From positions 31,828-95,827 of the forward strand of contig SVSE01000007.1 in NCBI GenBank assembly GCA_015064445.1: DNA of 64,000 nucleotides. The letters are read 5' to 3'. Made by a program: the position numbers and the translations under genes. Below the pieces are notes generated by a model. That model did not search any database. It had not been told where the DNA came from and was given only the letters and a program-made list of their open reading frames with translations. Positions 38,601 through 49,717 of this stretch are shown piece after piece (positions within the stretch are counted from its first letter, which is position 1; the number at the start of each line of letters is the position of its first letter). This DNA comes from Oscillospiraceae bacterium (GTDB lineage: Bacteria > Bacillota > Clostridia > Oscillospirales > CAG-272).

Positions 38601-39525
38601 ACTCGGCGTTCCTTCCCGTATGAACATCGGTCAGGTTCTTGAGGTTCACCTCGGTATCGCAGCTAAGAAGCTCGGTTGGAAGATAATGACCCCTGTATTT
38701 GACGGTGCAAAGGAGCAGGATATCTTCGAATGTCTTAAGATGGCAGGACTTTGGAGAGATGTACTTCCAAATGAAAACACAGATGGAAAGGATCTCTTTG
38801 AAGAGGTTGTAAGAGAAGACGGCAAGAAGGATATTCAAAGACTTGACGAAGAAACAAGAAATAACCCCGAAGCACTTAAGGCTCTCCTTGCAGAAGGAAA
38901 GCTCAAGATTTGTGACGGTAAGACAATTCTTTACGATGGTCGTACAGGTGTACCATTCGATAACCCTGTAACCGTAGGAATTATGTACTACCTCAAGCTT
39001 CACCACCTCGTTGACGATAAGATTCACGCTCGTTCAACTGGTCCTTACTCACTTGTTACACAACAGCCTCTTGGCGGTAAGGCTCAATTCGGTGGTCAGC
39101 GTTTCGGAGAAATGGAAGTATGGGCGCTTGAAGCATACGGCGCAGCATATACTCTTCAGGAAATCCTCACTGTTAAGAGTGACGATATCATCGGTAGAAC
39201 AAAGGCATTCGAGGCGATCGTTAAGGGAGCTAACATCCCAACACCAGGTATCCCTGAATCCTTTAAGGTTCTTGTTAAGGAGCTTCAGGCTCTCGCACTT
39301 GATATCAAGATTCTTGACGATGACGGCAAGGAAATAGAGCTTTCTAACCTTGACGAGGAGGACCTCACACCTATGAATATCGTAGCACCTGCAGCTGATG
39401 AAATCTCAGATGAAATCGCATCTGACGAGGACGAGGCTGAGGAGGAAGAGAACTACGACGATTTCGACGATGTAGAGGAAGACTTCCCATTGGACTTTGA
39501 CTTGGAAGCTTACGATGAAGACTAA
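35647..39525 (+). CDS. rpoB: DNA-directed RNA polymerase subunit beta
   Basis: [61 protein letters not shown]. Confidence 0.98.
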   Translation: MVKEQKLGKNTRMSFAKINELIEMPNLIDVQKKSFDWFLKEGLMEVLREVSPITDHSGNLSIEFVSFTLDTTKPKYPVEECKIRDTNYAAPLKVTVRLVDATTGEVKEHEIFMGDFPLMTDNGTFVINGAERVVVSQIVRSPGMYYDFSIDKTGMHNYTAQVIPYRGAWLEYETDAQNAFYVHIDKNRKMPVTVLIRALGVETEEDIKDMFGEFFMTPTLAKDDSEKLAIENLTSIREEALKEIYKRHRPGEPATAESAETLINNFFFDPKRYDLYPVGRYKFDKKLSIGDRIVGLTLARPVISKKTGEVILDSGIVLKASDVQLIEENCVNEIYAQVLEKESGRMVEIKVFGNGTVDPVYALGYDLKDCGVNEKIHYEKLMQIVEECAGDVEAIKLAVKRNLADLCPKHITREDILASISYLVCLAHGIGTKDDIDHLGSRRLRCVGELLQNQVRIGMSRMEKIIRERMNATPDSEELSPKNLINIRPVVTAIRDFFGSSPLSQFMDQNNPLAELTHKRRISALGPGGLSRDRAAFEVRDVHYTHYGRMCPVETPEGPNIGLISYLSTYAKISDYGFIQAPYRKIVDGRVTDEVVYMTADEEDGHVIAQAYEKLDEEGRFVNKKIIVRDKAEILEVDPSKADYMDVSPKMVVSVATAMIPFIENDDNARALMGSNMQKQAVPLLTSDSPIVGTGMEYKAACDSGVVVLAKNAGVVERVDANHIIIRTEDGNKDTYELIKFKRSNQTTCVNQKPIVVCGEKVEKGQVIADGPATSNGEISLGKNALIGFMTWEGYNYEDAVLLNEKLVRNDVYTSIHIEEYSQEARDTKLGPEEITREIPNAGEDMLKNLDENGIVRIGTEVKAHDILVGKVTPKGETEVTAEERLLRAIFGEKSRDVRDTSLRVHNGQNGIVIDVKVFSRDNGDELSPGVNKVVKVYVAQKRKISVGDKMAGRHGNKGVVSRILPPEDMPFLADGTPLDIVLNPLGVPSRMNIGQVLEVHLGIAAKKLGWKIMTPVFDGAKEQDIFECLKMAGLWRDVLPNENTDGKDLFEEVVREDGKKDIQRLDEETRNNPEALKALLAEGKLKICDGKTILYDGRTGVPFDNPVTVGIMYYLKLHHLVDDKIHARSTGPYSLVTQQPLGGKAQFGGQRFGEMEVWALEAYGAAYTLQEILTVKSDDIIGRTKAFEAIVKGANIPTPGIPESFKVLVKELQALALDIKILDDDGKEIELSNLDEEDLTPMNIVAPAADEISDEIASDEDEAEEEENYDDFDDVEEDFPLDFDLEAYDED

Positions 39526-39548
39526 CAAAAATTACTAAAAGAAGGAAA

Positions 39549-42500
39549 ATGCTGATGGAACATACATTTGATTCTATAAAAATAGGTCTTGCTTCTCCGG
39601 AAATGATAAGAAGTTGGTCTTGGGGCGAGGTAACAAAGCCCGAAACCATCAACTACCGTACACAAAAGCCGGAAAAGGACGGTCTTTTCTGCGAAAAAAT
39701 CTTTGGCCCAACAAAGGACTGGGAGTGTGCTTGTGGTAAGTATAAGCGCTCTCGCCATAAGGGACATAGATGCGAAAAGTGTGGCGTTGAGGTAACGACC
39801 AAAAAGGTTCGTCGTGAAAGAATGGGACACATTGATCTTGCTTGTCCTGTATCTCATATTTGGTATTCAAAGGCAATCCCATCAAGAATGGCTTTGCTTC
39901 TTGAAATATCCCCAAAGGCTATTGAAAATGTTATCTATTTCGTACAGAGAATAGTAACCGATCCAGGTGATACACCTCTTCTTAAGTATCAGGTTCTCAC
40001 TGAAAAGGAATATCAGGAGTACTATGAGAAGTATGAAAACCGTTTCAAGGCTGAAATGGGCGCAGAGGCTATCAAGAAGCTTCTTGCTGAAATCGACATT
40101 GACGAGCTTTCAAAGCAGCTCAAGGAAGAGCTTGCTCAGACAAACGGACAAAAGAAGCTCAAAATAATTAAGAGACTCGAAATCGTAGAGGCATTCAGAA
40201 AGTCAGGCAACCGTCCAGAGTGGATGATTCTTGATGTTGTGCCAGTTCTCCCACCTGAAATCCGTCCAATGGTACCACTTGACGGTGGCAGATACGCAGC
40301 TTCTGATATTAACGACCTCTATCGTAGAGTTATTAACAGAAACAATCGTCTTAAAAAGCTTATCGAGCTCCGTACGCCCGATATGATCATAAAGAACGAA
40401 AAGAGAATGCTTCAGGAGGCAGTAGACGCACTTATCGATAACGGTAAGCGTGGAAAGCCTGTAACAGGCCCATCTAACCGCCCACTTAAGTCTCTTTCCG
40501 AAATGCTCAGAGGTAAGCAGGGACGCTTTAGACAAAACCTTCTTGGTAAGCGTGTTGACTATTCAGGTCGTAGCGTTATCGTCGTAGGTCCTTCGCTTAA
40601 AATCTATCAGTGCGGACTTCCTCGTGAAATGGCACTTGAGCTCTTCAAGCCTTTCGTTATGAAGCGCTTGGTTGAAACTCAAAAGGCTGGTAACATCAAG
40701 GAAGCTAAGAGAAAGGTAGAGCAGGTGGCTGACGAGGTTTGGGACGCACTCGAGGTTGTTATTAAAGAGCATCCAGTGCTTCTTAACCGTGCGCCAACAC
40801 TTCACCGTCTTTCAATTCAGGCATTCGAGCCTGTACTTGTTGAAGGTAGAGCTATTAAGCTCCATCCTCTCGTATGTAAGGCATTTAACGCCGACTTCGA
40901 CGGTGACCAGATGCCAGTCCATGTACCACTTTCTAACGAGGCTCAGGCAGAGGCAAGATTCCTTATGCTTTCTGCAAACAACCTCTTGAAGCCTGTTGAC
41001 GGTAAGGCTATCGCTGTTCCTTCACAGGATATGGTTCTTGGCTCATACTACCTCACCCTTGATGCAAGAGAAGGCGAGAAGGGCGCAGGAAGCGTATTCC
41101 GTAATATGGATGAAGCTGTTATGGCATACGAAAATGGAGACCTTGAGCTCCATGCTCCTATCAAGATTAGAATTGAGAAGGAAATCGACGGTCAAAAGAA
41201 ATCTAAAATTGTCGATGCAACTCTCGGTAGACTTATATTCAATAGCAACATTCCACAGGACCTCGGCTATGTAGATAGAAACGAGGATCCATTCGGACTT
41301 GAAATCGACTTCGTTGCAGGAAGCAAGCAGCTTTCTCAAATTGTTGACCGTACAATCAAGATTCACGGCTTCACAATGGCTGCTGAGGTTCTTGATAGCA
41401 TCAAGGCTATGGGCTATAAGTACTCAACAAGAGCATCACTTTCTATCTCCGTTGCAGATATGGTAATTCCAGAAGAGAAATATCATATCGTTAAGGAGGC
41501 AGAGGCTAAGGTTGACGAAATCTTCTCATATTATAGAGAAGGTGAGCTCACCGATAGTGAAAGATATAACTGCGTAATTGATATCTGGAACAAGGCAACT
41601 AACGATGTTGTCGCTCAGATTCAGCAGAAGTTCAACAAATACAACCCAATCAAGATGATGTCTGACTCTGGTGCCCGTGGTAGTATGACTCAGATGCGTC
41701 AGCTCGCTGGTATGCGTGGACTTATGTTCTCGGCAACTGGTAAAACCATGGAAATTCCAATTAAATCGAACTTCCGTGAGGGACTTACAATTCTTGAATA
41801 CTTCGTGGCTGCAAGATCTGCTCGTAAGTCACTTTCAGATACAGCGCTTAAGACTGCTGACTCTGGATACCTTACAAGAAGACTTGTTGATGTATCACAC
41901 GAGGTTATCGTTCGTGAGCACGACTGTGGAACTCGTGATTATATGATCGCAAGTGACATTAAGGAAGGCAACGAGGTTGTAGAAAAGCTCGCAGATAGAA
42001 TCCTTGGCAGATACACAGTTGAGGATGTTGTTGATCCAACAACAGGCGAGATTATTGTTAAGGAAAATGGTATGATTACCGCTGAGGATGTTAAGAAGAT
42101 TACATCCTGTGGTATTAAAGAGGTTAAGGTTCGTTCTGTTCTTCGTTGTAAGACAAAGGGCGGTGTGTGTGCACATTGCTATGGTATGGACCTTGCAACA
42201 TCAAAGCCTGTTAATATCGGTGAGGCTGTCGGCGTTATCGCAGCTCAGTCTATCGGTGAACCAGGTACACAGCTTACAATGAGAACCTTCCATACTGGTG
42301 GTGTCGCTTCAGCTAACATCACTCAGGGTCTTCCAAGAGTTGAGGAGCTCTTTGAGGCAAGACGTCCAAAGAAGCCTGCAATTGCTTGTGAGGCTACTGG
42401 TACTGTTGAAATCGTTCCAGAGGGAAGAATCAACAAGATTCTTGTTACTGACGAGGAAACAGGTAAGGATTATAAGTACGATGTTCCATTCGGTACAACA

Positions 42501-43091
42501 ATCATTGTTCACGATGGCGATCATGTTGCAAAGGGCCAGGCACTCACAGAGGGCTATATGGCACCTGCAGACATTCTTGCTATCAATGGCATTGAGGCTG
42601 TTTACGATTACATCGTTCGTGAGGTTCAAAAGGTTTACCGTTCACAAAACGTTGATGTTGATGATAAGCACGTTGAGGTTATCACTCGTCAAATGACAAG
42701 AAAGATTAAGATTGAGGATGCAGGAGATACAGACTTTATCATCGGCACAACAGTTGATAAGGACGAATTCGTTTCTGCAAACGAGGCTATCAAGGCAAGA
42801 GTTGATGCTGGCGAAATTACTCTTCGTGAGGCAACCGGTACACCTATCCTTCTTGGTATCACCAAGGCAGCTTCTTCAACTGAATCATTCCTTAGTGCTG
42901 CTTCCTTCCAGGAAACAACAAAGGCGCTCACAGACGCTGCTATTCGCGGTAAGGTTGACCACCTCCTCGGACTTAAGGAAAATGTTATTATTGGTAAGCT
43001 TATTCCAGCAGGAACAGGTCTTGCTCAATATAACAAGATCGGCGTAAAAAAGGTTGAGGCTCAGCCTGCAGAGGACGCTGTAAACGAATAA
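39549..43091 (+). CDS. rpoC: DNA-directed RNA polymerase subunit beta'
   Basis: [48 protein letters not shown]. Confidence 0.98.
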   Translation: MLMEHTFDSIKIGLASPEMIRSWSWGEVTKPETINYRTQKPEKDGLFCEKIFGPTKDWECACGKYKRSRHKGHRCEKCGVEVTTKKVRRERMGHIDLACPVSHIWYSKAIPSRMALLLEISPKAIENVIYFVQRIVTDPGDTPLLKYQVLTEKEYQEYYEKYENRFKAEMGAEAIKKLLAEIDIDELSKQLKEELAQTNGQKKLKIIKRLEIVEAFRKSGNRPEWMILDVVPVLPPEIRPMVPLDGGRYAASDINDLYRRVINRNNRLKKLIELRTPDMIIKNEKRMLQEAVDALIDNGKRGKPVTGPSNRPLKSLSEMLRGKQGRFRQNLLGKRVDYSGRSVIVVGPSLKIYQCGLPREMALELFKPFVMKRLVETQKAGNIKEAKRKVEQVADEVWDALEVVIKEHPVLLNRAPTLHRLSIQAFEPVLVEGRAIKLHPLVCKAFNADFDGDQMPVHVPLSNEAQAEARFLMLSANNLLKPVDGKAIAVPSQDMVLGSYYLTLDAREGEKGAGSVFRNMDEAVMAYENGDLELHAPIKIRIEKEIDGQKKSKIVDATLGRLIFNSNIPQDLGYVDRNEDPFGLEIDFVAGSKQLSQIVDRTIKIHGFTMAAEVLDSIKAMGYKYSTRASLSISVADMVIPEEKYHIVKEAEAKVDEIFSYYREGELTDSERYNCVIDIWNKATNDVVAQIQQKFNKYNPIKMMSDSGARGSMTQMRQLAGMRGLMFSATGKTMEIPIKSNFREGLTILEYFVAARSARKSLSDTALKTADSGYLTRRLVDVSHEVIVREHDCGTRDYMIASDIKEGNEVVEKLADRILGRYTVEDVVDPTTGEIIVKENGMITAEDVKKITSCGIKEVKVRSVLRCKTKGGVCAHCYGMDLATSKPVNIGEAVGVIAAQSIGEPGTQLTMRTFHTGGVASANITQGLPRVEELFEARRPKKPAIACEATGTVEIVPEGRINKILVTDEETGKDYKYDVPFGTTIIVHDGDHVAKGQALTEGYMAPADILAINGIEAVYDYIVREVQKVYRSQNVDVDDKHVEVITRQMTRKIKIEDAGDTDFIIGTTVDKDEFVSANEAIKARVDAGEITLREATGTPILLGITKAASSTESFLSAASFQETTKALTDAAIRGKVDHLLGLKENVIIGKLIPAGTGLAQYNKIGVKKVEAQPAEDAVNE

Positions 43092-43097
43092 AAAGAT

Positions 43098-43127
43098 AAA
43101 AAGCAAGTCGCAAGACTTGCTTTTTTC
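43098..43127 (+). terminator. Rho-independent terminator after rpoC
   Basis: AAAAAGCAAGTCGCAAGACTTGCTTTTTTC. Confidence 0.8.
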
Positions 43128-43176
43128 TTTCATTATAATATAAAACAAGCACTGCGTTTGCAGTGCTTGCTTGCTT

Positions 43177-46100
43177 TTATTGATTATATGCATCAGGATA
43201 TTCTGTTGCGTAATATTCAAAGAGCCATTCACTTCTTATCTTCCACCAGGTTCTGAGATAGTCAACAGAGTCTGGAAGAGAACGAGAAGAGTAAATAGGT
43301 GAACGAGAAGCCTCAAGATAGTTTCTTACAATAGCCTCGCCAGCCTCGCCATATGCGAGCTCGTCGATTAAGCAACGGATTTGTGCATCTGTTTCTGGAT
43401 CTACAGTGTCTGTGTAGTAGGAAGCGATTACATCCTCATTTTCGCTAATGCATTTCGCGACCTCATTCATAAACTCCTCTGAATATTCCTCGAGGTAGTA
43501 GTACCACCAACGGATACAGTAGGAGTCGCTACTGTTGTTTTTAATCTTGTAGTCGTAAGCCCATTTAATGCTTGCCCAAGTACCGAGAGCAGAACGGTAT
43601 TCGTAAAGTCCTTGGTCGGCAAGAGTCTTGATGTCGGCATCTACAACGCCTGATCCTTCGTAGTTGTACTCGATTTTGTTATCGTTATTCAAATCTAACC
43701 ATTCGTAGTTGTTGGACCAAAGCGTTCCGCCACCCTTTGGAATATTACCCTGTGAAATGTCAAGGTCCCAAACAGGTCCGCCGTGAAGCTTTCCGTCCTC
43801 AATATAGAATCTTGTAGAGTCCCAAATGATATCCGTATCCTTTACAAATTCGTGGAATACGAAGTATTTTACCATGGAATCAACGTCCATGTATTTCGCC
43901 ATCTCATCTGTATCGCCACTAAGAATAGCAAAGTCAAGCTGATACATAATTCTCATCATTTGAGATCTTGTGTAAGGAGAATACTCACTTGGCTCCTCAA
44001 GACGGATGTATGAAAGGTTAAATATTGGTGATGGGAATGCCGAATCCTCATATCCGTTTGATTGGCTCAAGTGGATGAGAATATCTCTTTCCTCGTCAAT
44101 ATCAACTCTATCTTCGCCTATGTCGATAGGAGTAACAAGCATATAACAACCTCTGTAAATACCGTTGTGATAAACCTCAACAAACTGATATTTACATGTG
44201 TAATCAAGACCGAGGTCCTTTGCAAATTCAAATGCAAGAGCAGTTCTGATGAGCGGTTGGTCGTATGCGTTAGCGAGAAGGTGATACTTCTTGCCGGCGC
44301 CCATTCCAAATAGGTCAACCTTTCTTGAGAACTTAATGTTGAAAGGATATTTTGCGCTAAAGCTTGCAGTATAGTTACCTCTGATTCTCATTTCGCCCTC
44401 TGCATCAGAGAGAGTTTGGAGATTGCCTTGCTCGTCCTTATAAGCAACGATAATGTTTGCATTTACATATTCGGTTTTGGAGAGCTTATCAGGGGATTCA
44501 AGATAGATAACAGGAATATCTGTAACGTTGTACTGAATTGTAGGGAGAACGCGACGAATTTCCTCAACAAGAGTATCAACCTGCTCCTGCGTAAGCGCCT
44601 TTTTCGCGTTTTCAACGATAGGTCTTAACAAGGCAGCGCTTTCGGTTGTACAGTAGAGATTATAGTTTGCTGGAATTGTAGCAACAACCTCTTGAAGAAT
44701 GTCACGCTTTACCTCTTGGTGCTCAAGAGTCTTACAAACAGCACAGTAGCTGTATTGATAGTCAAGCTCATTGTCGCTGAGCATCCACCAAGAATGAGTA
44801 TGTGGAAGGGAAGGAATTGTTACCTCCTCTGTAAGTCTACAAACAGAGCATGTTTTAGAGGATTTTCCAGCTTTTTTACAGGTTGCCGCCTCTATAATTG
44901 TTTCAACAAAGAGGTGTCCTGTTGGAGCGGTTGTTTTTTCAAGCTCCTCGATTTCCTCGCCACAGTCAGCACAGAACGAGATACTCTTTCCACCATAGAT
45001 ACAGCTTTCGTAAGTCAAGATAACTGTATTTATACGAATATGCTCATCGCATACATTGGTATTCTTTTCAATTGTTACACCAAGCTGTGCAACATATTGC
45101 TTTAGCAAGAGAAGGTCAAGTGATGTGATGCTTCCGTCACCGTCAACATCGCACGCAAAACGGTTAGCATTAGATGCAGAGCCACCAAGAATCTTACCAA
45201 GAAGAGAGATGTCCTTTGCATCAACTGTACCATCACCGTTTACATCGGCAGATACATATGCATTTGTTTCAAAGCTGTCAACAACGATTTCGCCACATGT
45301 CGTACACTTGCGATATTCATAAGCATAAGTGGAGTCATCCTTTGTGGTAGCGTCGGAGAGAGTATGTCCTGTAAATGGAGTTACAATAACCTCAGCCTCA
45401 GGATTTTCAGGAGTACAACAGTTTACACAGTCAATGTAATATGCCTCTGGTGTTGTACAGGTAAGAGCAGTGCTACGGAGAATCTTTCCCTTGTGTCCTG
45501 TCGCAGGAGCAACAGCGCTCTCGCCACAGAAGCAACAAACATTTGTTCCATCCTCATCACATGTAGCTGGAGTATCAAGATATCCATACATGTGACCGCT
45601 ATAATATTCCTCACAGCCTCTGTCAGGTATGTAATAAGCAAGAGTGTTATCGCCAGAGCCAGGAAGAGTTCCTGTTCCACCACCTGTAAGAGTAGAGAAG
45701 ATGTGCTTAAGTGCCGCATTTCCACCTGAAACATAGTCGCTTTTGAAAGAGGTGATTCCTTTTCCAAATACTACCCATGTAAGATCAGTACATCCACTTG
45801 CAACATTGTCGCCAAGGCTTGTAACGTTGTCGGGAATGTAAAGGGTTGTAATACCGGTGTTTCTAAATGCGCTTCCTTCGATTTTGGTAACATTAGAACC
45901 AATTGTTATTTTGGTAAGATTTTTAGCACCGTAGAATGCCGAACCCTTAACTGTTGTAACAGATTCAGGAATTACGAACTCGCTGTCAATCTTTCCAAGA
46001 GGATAACGGTACAAGGTCTTCATATCATAGCTGAAGAGAACACCGTCGATTGATTTGTAGTATGTATTAGCCTCTCCTATGTTGTAGTATTTGAAGTCCG

Positions 46101-46881
46101 AGCATCCGCTAAATGCATCGGATGAGAAGTTGCAGTTGCTACCGATTGTAACGCCTGTTATAAAATAACAGTTTGCGAAAGCGCTACCACCAAGAGTTGT
46201 GATAACAGGGAAGTTAAGCTCGCCTGCAAGACAGTAGCAGTTGTAGAATGCGCTGCCTTCAATGCTGAGAACCTCTTCTGAAATGGTAATGTACAAAAGC
46301 GATTGACAGTCTCTGAATGCGTTCGACTTGAAGGTTTTGATATCGCCCTCGGTTTTGAACTCAACAAGAGCCTTACAGCCATAGAAGCATCCCTCGGGAA
46401 CAGTATCAAATGAGGATGGGAAAGCAACGGTATCAAGACCTACACAATTCCTGAATGCGTACTTTCCAATCTTTGTAACGCTTTCGGGGATGACAATCTC
46501 GCCATAAATAGCAGAGGAGTCAAATGCATACTCTCCGATTTCGATAAGAGTGTCAGGGAGAGTTACATGTCCGAAATATTTCTTTGATAAGGCATTTGAA
46601 GCCTCGAATTTGTCGCCACAGTCAAATGCATTGTTAGAAATTTTGGTAACAGTGTATTCCACACCATTGTATTTTACCTTTGCAGGTATATTGAGCTCGG
46701 TAGTACGAGTCTCGCCAGTTTTCAGGTTAGCACCTGTAATTGTCGCGGTCTTATCTGTGTCAGAATAGGTAAAGTTCCAGGTTCTTCCGTCAGCATCCTC
46801 CCACGACGCAGCGCTCGCGCATACGCAAAAAAGCGCTACTGCCAATATCATAAATATAAAAATGTGTAGAAATTTCTTCAT
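43177..46881 (-). CDS. Secreted BspA-type leucine-rich-repeat protein with type I dockerin and C-terminal CotH kinase domain
   Basis: Signal peptide MKKFLHIFIFMILAVALFCVCASAASW; LRR_5 repeats; dockerin DVNGDGTVDAKDISLLGKILGG...CDVDGDGSITSLDLLLLKQYVAQLG; CotH-like YHNGIYRGCYMLVTPIDIGEDRVDID...GGPVWDLDISQGN. Confidence 0.87.
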   Translation of the reverse strand: MKKFLHIFIFMILAVALFCVCASAASWEDADGRTWNFTYSDTDKTATITGANLKTGETRTTELNIPAKVKYNGVEYTVTKISNNAFDCGDKFEASNALSKKYFGHVTLPDTLIEIGEYAFDSSAIYGEIVIPESVTKIGKYAFRNCVGLDTVAFPSSFDTVPEGCFYGCKALVEFKTEGDIKTFKSNAFRDCQSLLYITISEEVLSIEGSAFYNCYCLAGELNFPVITTLGGSAFANCYFITGVTIGSNCNFSSDAFSGCSDFKYYNIGEANTYYKSIDGVLFSYDMKTLYRYPLGKIDSEFVIPESVTTVKGSAFYGAKNLTKITIGSNVTKIEGSAFRNTGITTLYIPDNVTSLGDNVASGCTDLTWVVFGKGITSFKSDYVSGGNAALKHIFSTLTGGGTGTLPGSGDNTLAYYIPDRGCEEYYSGHMYGYLDTPATCDEDGTNVCCFCGESAVAPATGHKGKILRSTALTCTTPEAYYIDCVNCCTPENPEAEVIVTPFTGHTLSDATTKDDSTYAYEYRKCTTCGEIVVDSFETNAYVSADVNGDGTVDAKDISLLGKILGGSASNANRFACDVDGDGSITSLDLLLLKQYVAQLGVTIEKNTNVCDEHIRINTVILTYESCIYGGKSISFCADCGEEIEELEKTTAPTGHLFVETIIEAATCKKAGKSSKTCSVCRLTEEVTIPSLPHTHSWWMLSDNELDYQYSYCAVCKTLEHQEVKRDILQEVVATIPANYNLYCTTESAALLRPIVENAKKALTQEQVDTLVEEIRRVLPTIQYNVTDIPVIYLESPDKLSKTEYVNANIIVAYKDEQGNLQTLSDAEGEMRIRGNYTASFSAKYPFNIKFSRKVDLFGMGAGKKYHLLANAYDQPLIRTALAFEFAKDLGLDYTCKYQFVEVYHNGIYRGCYMLVTPIDIGEDRVDIDEERDILIHLSQSNGYEDSAFPSPIFNLSYIRLEEPSEYSPYTRSQMMRIMYQLDFAILSGDTDEMAKYMDVDSMVKYFVFHEFVKDTDIIWDSTRFYIEDGKLHGGPVWDLDISQGNIPKGGGTLWSNNYEWLDLNNDNKIEYNYEGSGVVDADIKTLADQGLYEYRSALGTWASIKWAYDYKIKNNSSDSYCIRWWYYYLEEYSEEFMNEVAKCISENEDVIASYYTDTVDPETDAQIRCLIDELAYGEAGEAIVRNYLEASRSPIYSSRSLPDSVDYLRTWWKIRSEWLFEYYATEYPDAYNQ

Positions 46882-47041
46882 ATTAGGGCTCCTTTTGGTA
46901 AAATTGCACATATATATTGTAGCATATAAAATTATTATTGTCAATAGATATAAATATTTTATTAAAATAAGCGCGCACACTTGAAAATTGTAAAATATTG
47001 TGGTATACTTGTTTTTGTAAATGAAGAAAGGAGGGCGTAAT

Positions 47042-48043
47042 ATGTCATCATACATACCTGCAGATTATAAAACTGCACTCGGTGTTAAGGATACTGAGAT
47101 CGCCATAAAAAAGGTAAAAGACTTTTTTGAAAGAGAGCTTGCCAAGGCGCTTAATCTTACAAGAGTTTCTGCACCGCTTTTTGTTGACTGTGAAAGTGGA
47201 CTCAACGATGATTTGAATGGTGTTGAGCGCCCTGTTAAATTTGACATTCCGTCAGGTAAAAGCCTTGAAATCGTGCACTCTCTTGCAAAATGGAAGAGAA
47301 TGGCATTAAAGGAATATGGCTTCGAGGTAGGAGAGGGACTCTATACCGATATGATTGCTATTCGTAGAGACGAGGAGACTGACAACATTCACTCAATGTA
47401 TGTCGACCAGTGGGACTGGGAGAGAATTATCTCCAAGGAACAGCGCACAGAGGCAACACTTAAGGAAATCGTAAATAAAATTTACGGCGCCTTGAAGCAG
47501 ACAGAGGACTATATTTGTGGCGAATACAGCTGTATTTCAAAAATTCTTCCCGAGAAAATTACCTTTGTAACAACACAAGAGCTCGAGGATAAATATCCAA
47601 CGCTTACAACCAAGGAGCGCGAAAAGGAAGCGTCCAAAGAGTATGGCGCAGTTTTCATTATGAAAATCGGTGGTGCACTCAAATCAGGCAAGCTTCACGA
47701 TGGGCGCGCACCTGACTACGACGACTGGGATCTCAACGGAGATATTATCGTTTACTATCCTGTACTCGACATTCCTCTTGAGCTTTCATCAATGGGAATT
47801 CGTGTTGATGAGGAGGCGCTAATTAGACAGCTCAAAATTCGTGGATGCGAAAAGAGAAGTGAGCTTTCCTTCCATCGCGCACTCTTGAACGGAGAGCTTC
47901 CTTATACAATCGGTGGCGGAATCGGTCAGTCAAGAATGTGTATGTATTTCTTGCGTAAGGCTCATATTGGCGAGGTTCATTCGTCATACTGGGACGAGAA
48001 AACAGTGAAGATGTTTAAGGATAAGGGAGTAACCCTTCTTTAA
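47042..48043 (+). CDS. asnA: Aspartate--ammonia ligase
   Basis: [57 protein letters not shown]. Start at 47042. Confidence 0.96.
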   Translation: MSSYIPADYKTALGVKDTEIAIKKVKDFFERELAKALNLTRVSAPLFVDCESGLNDDLNGVERPVKFDIPSGKSLEIVHSLAKWKRMALKEYGFEVGEGLYTDMIAIRRDEETDNIHSMYVDQWDWERIISKEQRTEATLKEIVNKIYGALKQTEDYICGEYSCISKILPEKITFVTTQELEDKYPTLTTKEREKEASKEYGAVFIMKIGGALKSGKLHDGRAPDYDDWDLNGDIIVYYPVLDIPLELSSMGIRVDEEALIRQLKIRGCEKRSELSFHRALLNGELPYTIGGGIGQSRMCMYFLRKAHIGEVHSSYWDEKTVKMFKDKGVTLL

Positions 48044-48097
48044 GCGTTTTATCGACACAGGTCGGGCAAAAATTACAATATGTGTGCATTAAAAAGC

Positions 48098-48129
48098 AAA
48101 AACGACAAGCGAAAAGCTTGTCGTTTTTT
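48098..48129. terminator. Rho-independent terminator
   Basis: AAAAACGACAAGCGAAAAGCTTGTCGTTTTTT. Confidence 0.75.
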
Positions 48130-48211
48130 GGTGCGGGTGACAGGACTTGAACCTGCACGGATGCCCACCAGATCCTAAGTCTGGCGCGTCTGCCAATTCC
48201 GCCACACCCGC
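48129..48211 (-). tRNA. tRNA-Leu (anticodon UAG), CCA encoded
   Basis: Minus strand GCGGGTGTGGCGGAATTGGCAGACGCGCCAGACTTAGGATCTGGTGGGCATCCGTGCAGGTTCAAGTCCTGTCACCCGCACCA. Confidence 0.95.
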
Positions 48212-48285
48212 GTGTTGCCTTAATAATATTACAACATTTTTCTTTTTTTGTCAATACTAAAAAGGTATTTTCTTTTTCAATATTC

Positions 48286-48313
48286 TTGACAAATTAAAAT
48301 AAAATTGTATAAT
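48286..48313 (+). promoter_or_regulatory. Promoter for trkA-trkH
   Basis: TTGACA, 16-bp spacer, TATAAT. Confidence 0.75.
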
Positions 48314-48346
48314 AGTAATTAACCACTACTTTTTAGGAGAGGTAAT

Positions 48347-49705
48347 TTGATGAATATAATCATTGTTGGTTGTGGACGAGTAGGTGAGACTCTCGCCGAA
48401 AAGCTTAATGACGATGGAAATATCGTTACAATTATTGATATGTCATCTACAAAGGTGAAAAATATCGCAAACAAATTTGATATTATGGGCATCGTTGGAA
48501 ATGGTGCTACACATATGGTGCAGAAGGAGGCTGGCATTGATGATGCTGACCTTCTTATTGCAGTTACAAATTCAGATGAGCTTAATTTGCTTTGCTGTAT
48601 GGTTGCTAAGAAGGCAGGTAACTGTCAGACTATCGCACGAGTTAAAAATCCTGAATATAGCACAGAGGCACCTTATTTGAAGGATGAGCTTGGTCTTGCA
48701 ATGGTAATCAATCCTGAATATGCAGCAGCAGAGGAAATTGCACGCGTGCTTAAATTCCCATCTGCTATGAATATTGAAACCTTTGCAAAAGGCAAAATAG
48801 AGCTTATCAAATTCAAAATTCCTAAAAACAGCCGAATTGTAGGTATGTCAGTTAAGGAGCTTACAACAAAGCTTCATTGTGATGTCCTTGTATGTACAAT
48901 TGAGCGTGGAGAGGACGCATATATCGCAAACGGTGATTTTAGATTTGAGGAAAAGGATATTATATCCTTTGTTGCTTCCCATAAAAACGCAACTGACTTT
49001 TTCGCTAAAATCGACCATAAGGGTAATACCATCAAAAACGCAATCGTTGTTGGTGGACATGTTACAACACACTATCTTTGTGATATAATGGAAAGCTCTG
49101 GCGTTTCTATGAAGATAATCGAAAAGGATCGCAAGATTTGTGAGGAGCTTTGCACAAGATGGAAGAATGTCGATGTTATAAACGGAGACACAGCTGACAA
49201 GGAGCTTCTAATAGAAGAGGGAATTGCGAGTACAGATGCATTTGTTGCTCTTTCTGGCTTGGATGAGGAAAATATTATTCTTTCACTCTTTGCACAAAGC
49301 TCAAATGTTGGAAAAATAATCACAAAAATTAACCGAATCGACTATGATAATGTTTTGAATCGCTTGGAGCTTGATACAATTCTTTCTCCAAAGAACATAA
49401 CCTCTGATATGATTTTGAGATATGTAAGAGCAACTCAAAATACCGTCGGAAGTAATGTTGAAACCCTTTATAATGTTATTCAGGATGAGGTTGAGGCAGC
49501 TGAATTTATCGTAAAAGAGAATTCTCCTATTGTGAATATTCCTCTTTGCGAGCTTAAATTCAAGCCAAATGTGCTTGTTGCTGCAATCATTCGTGACGGA
49601 GTCATTATAACTCCTCGTGGACACGACACAATTCAAGTAGGAGATGCTGTTGTTATAGTTTCAAAGCTTATGGCTCTCCACGATATTACCGATATTCTTA
49701 AATAA
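48347..49705 (+). CDS. trkA: Trk system potassium transporter TrkA
   Basis: MNIIIVGCGRVGETLAEKLNDDGNIVTIID, two RCK/TrkA_N-TrkA_C modules; next to trkH. Confidence 0.95.
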   Translation: MMNIIIVGCGRVGETLAEKLNDDGNIVTIIDMSSTKVKNIANKFDIMGIVGNGATHMVQKEAGIDDADLLIAVTNSDELNLLCCMVAKKAGNCQTIARVKNPEYSTEAPYLKDELGLAMVINPEYAAAEEIARVLKFPSAMNIETFAKGKIELIKFKIPKNSRIVGMSVKELTTKLHCDVLVCTIERGEDAYIANGDFRFEEKDIISFVASHKNATDFFAKIDHKGNTIKNAIVVGGHVTTHYLCDIMESSGVSMKIIEKDRKICEELCTRWKNVDVINGDTADKELLIEEGIASTDAFVALSGLDEENIILSLFAQSSNVGKIITKINRIDYDNVLNRLELDTILSPKNITSDMILRYVRATQNTVGSNVETLYNVIQDEVEAAEFIVKENSPIVNIPLCELKFKPNVLVAAIIRDGVIITPRGHDTIQVGDAVVIVSKLMALHDITDILK

Positions 49706-49717
49706 AAGGGATAAAAA

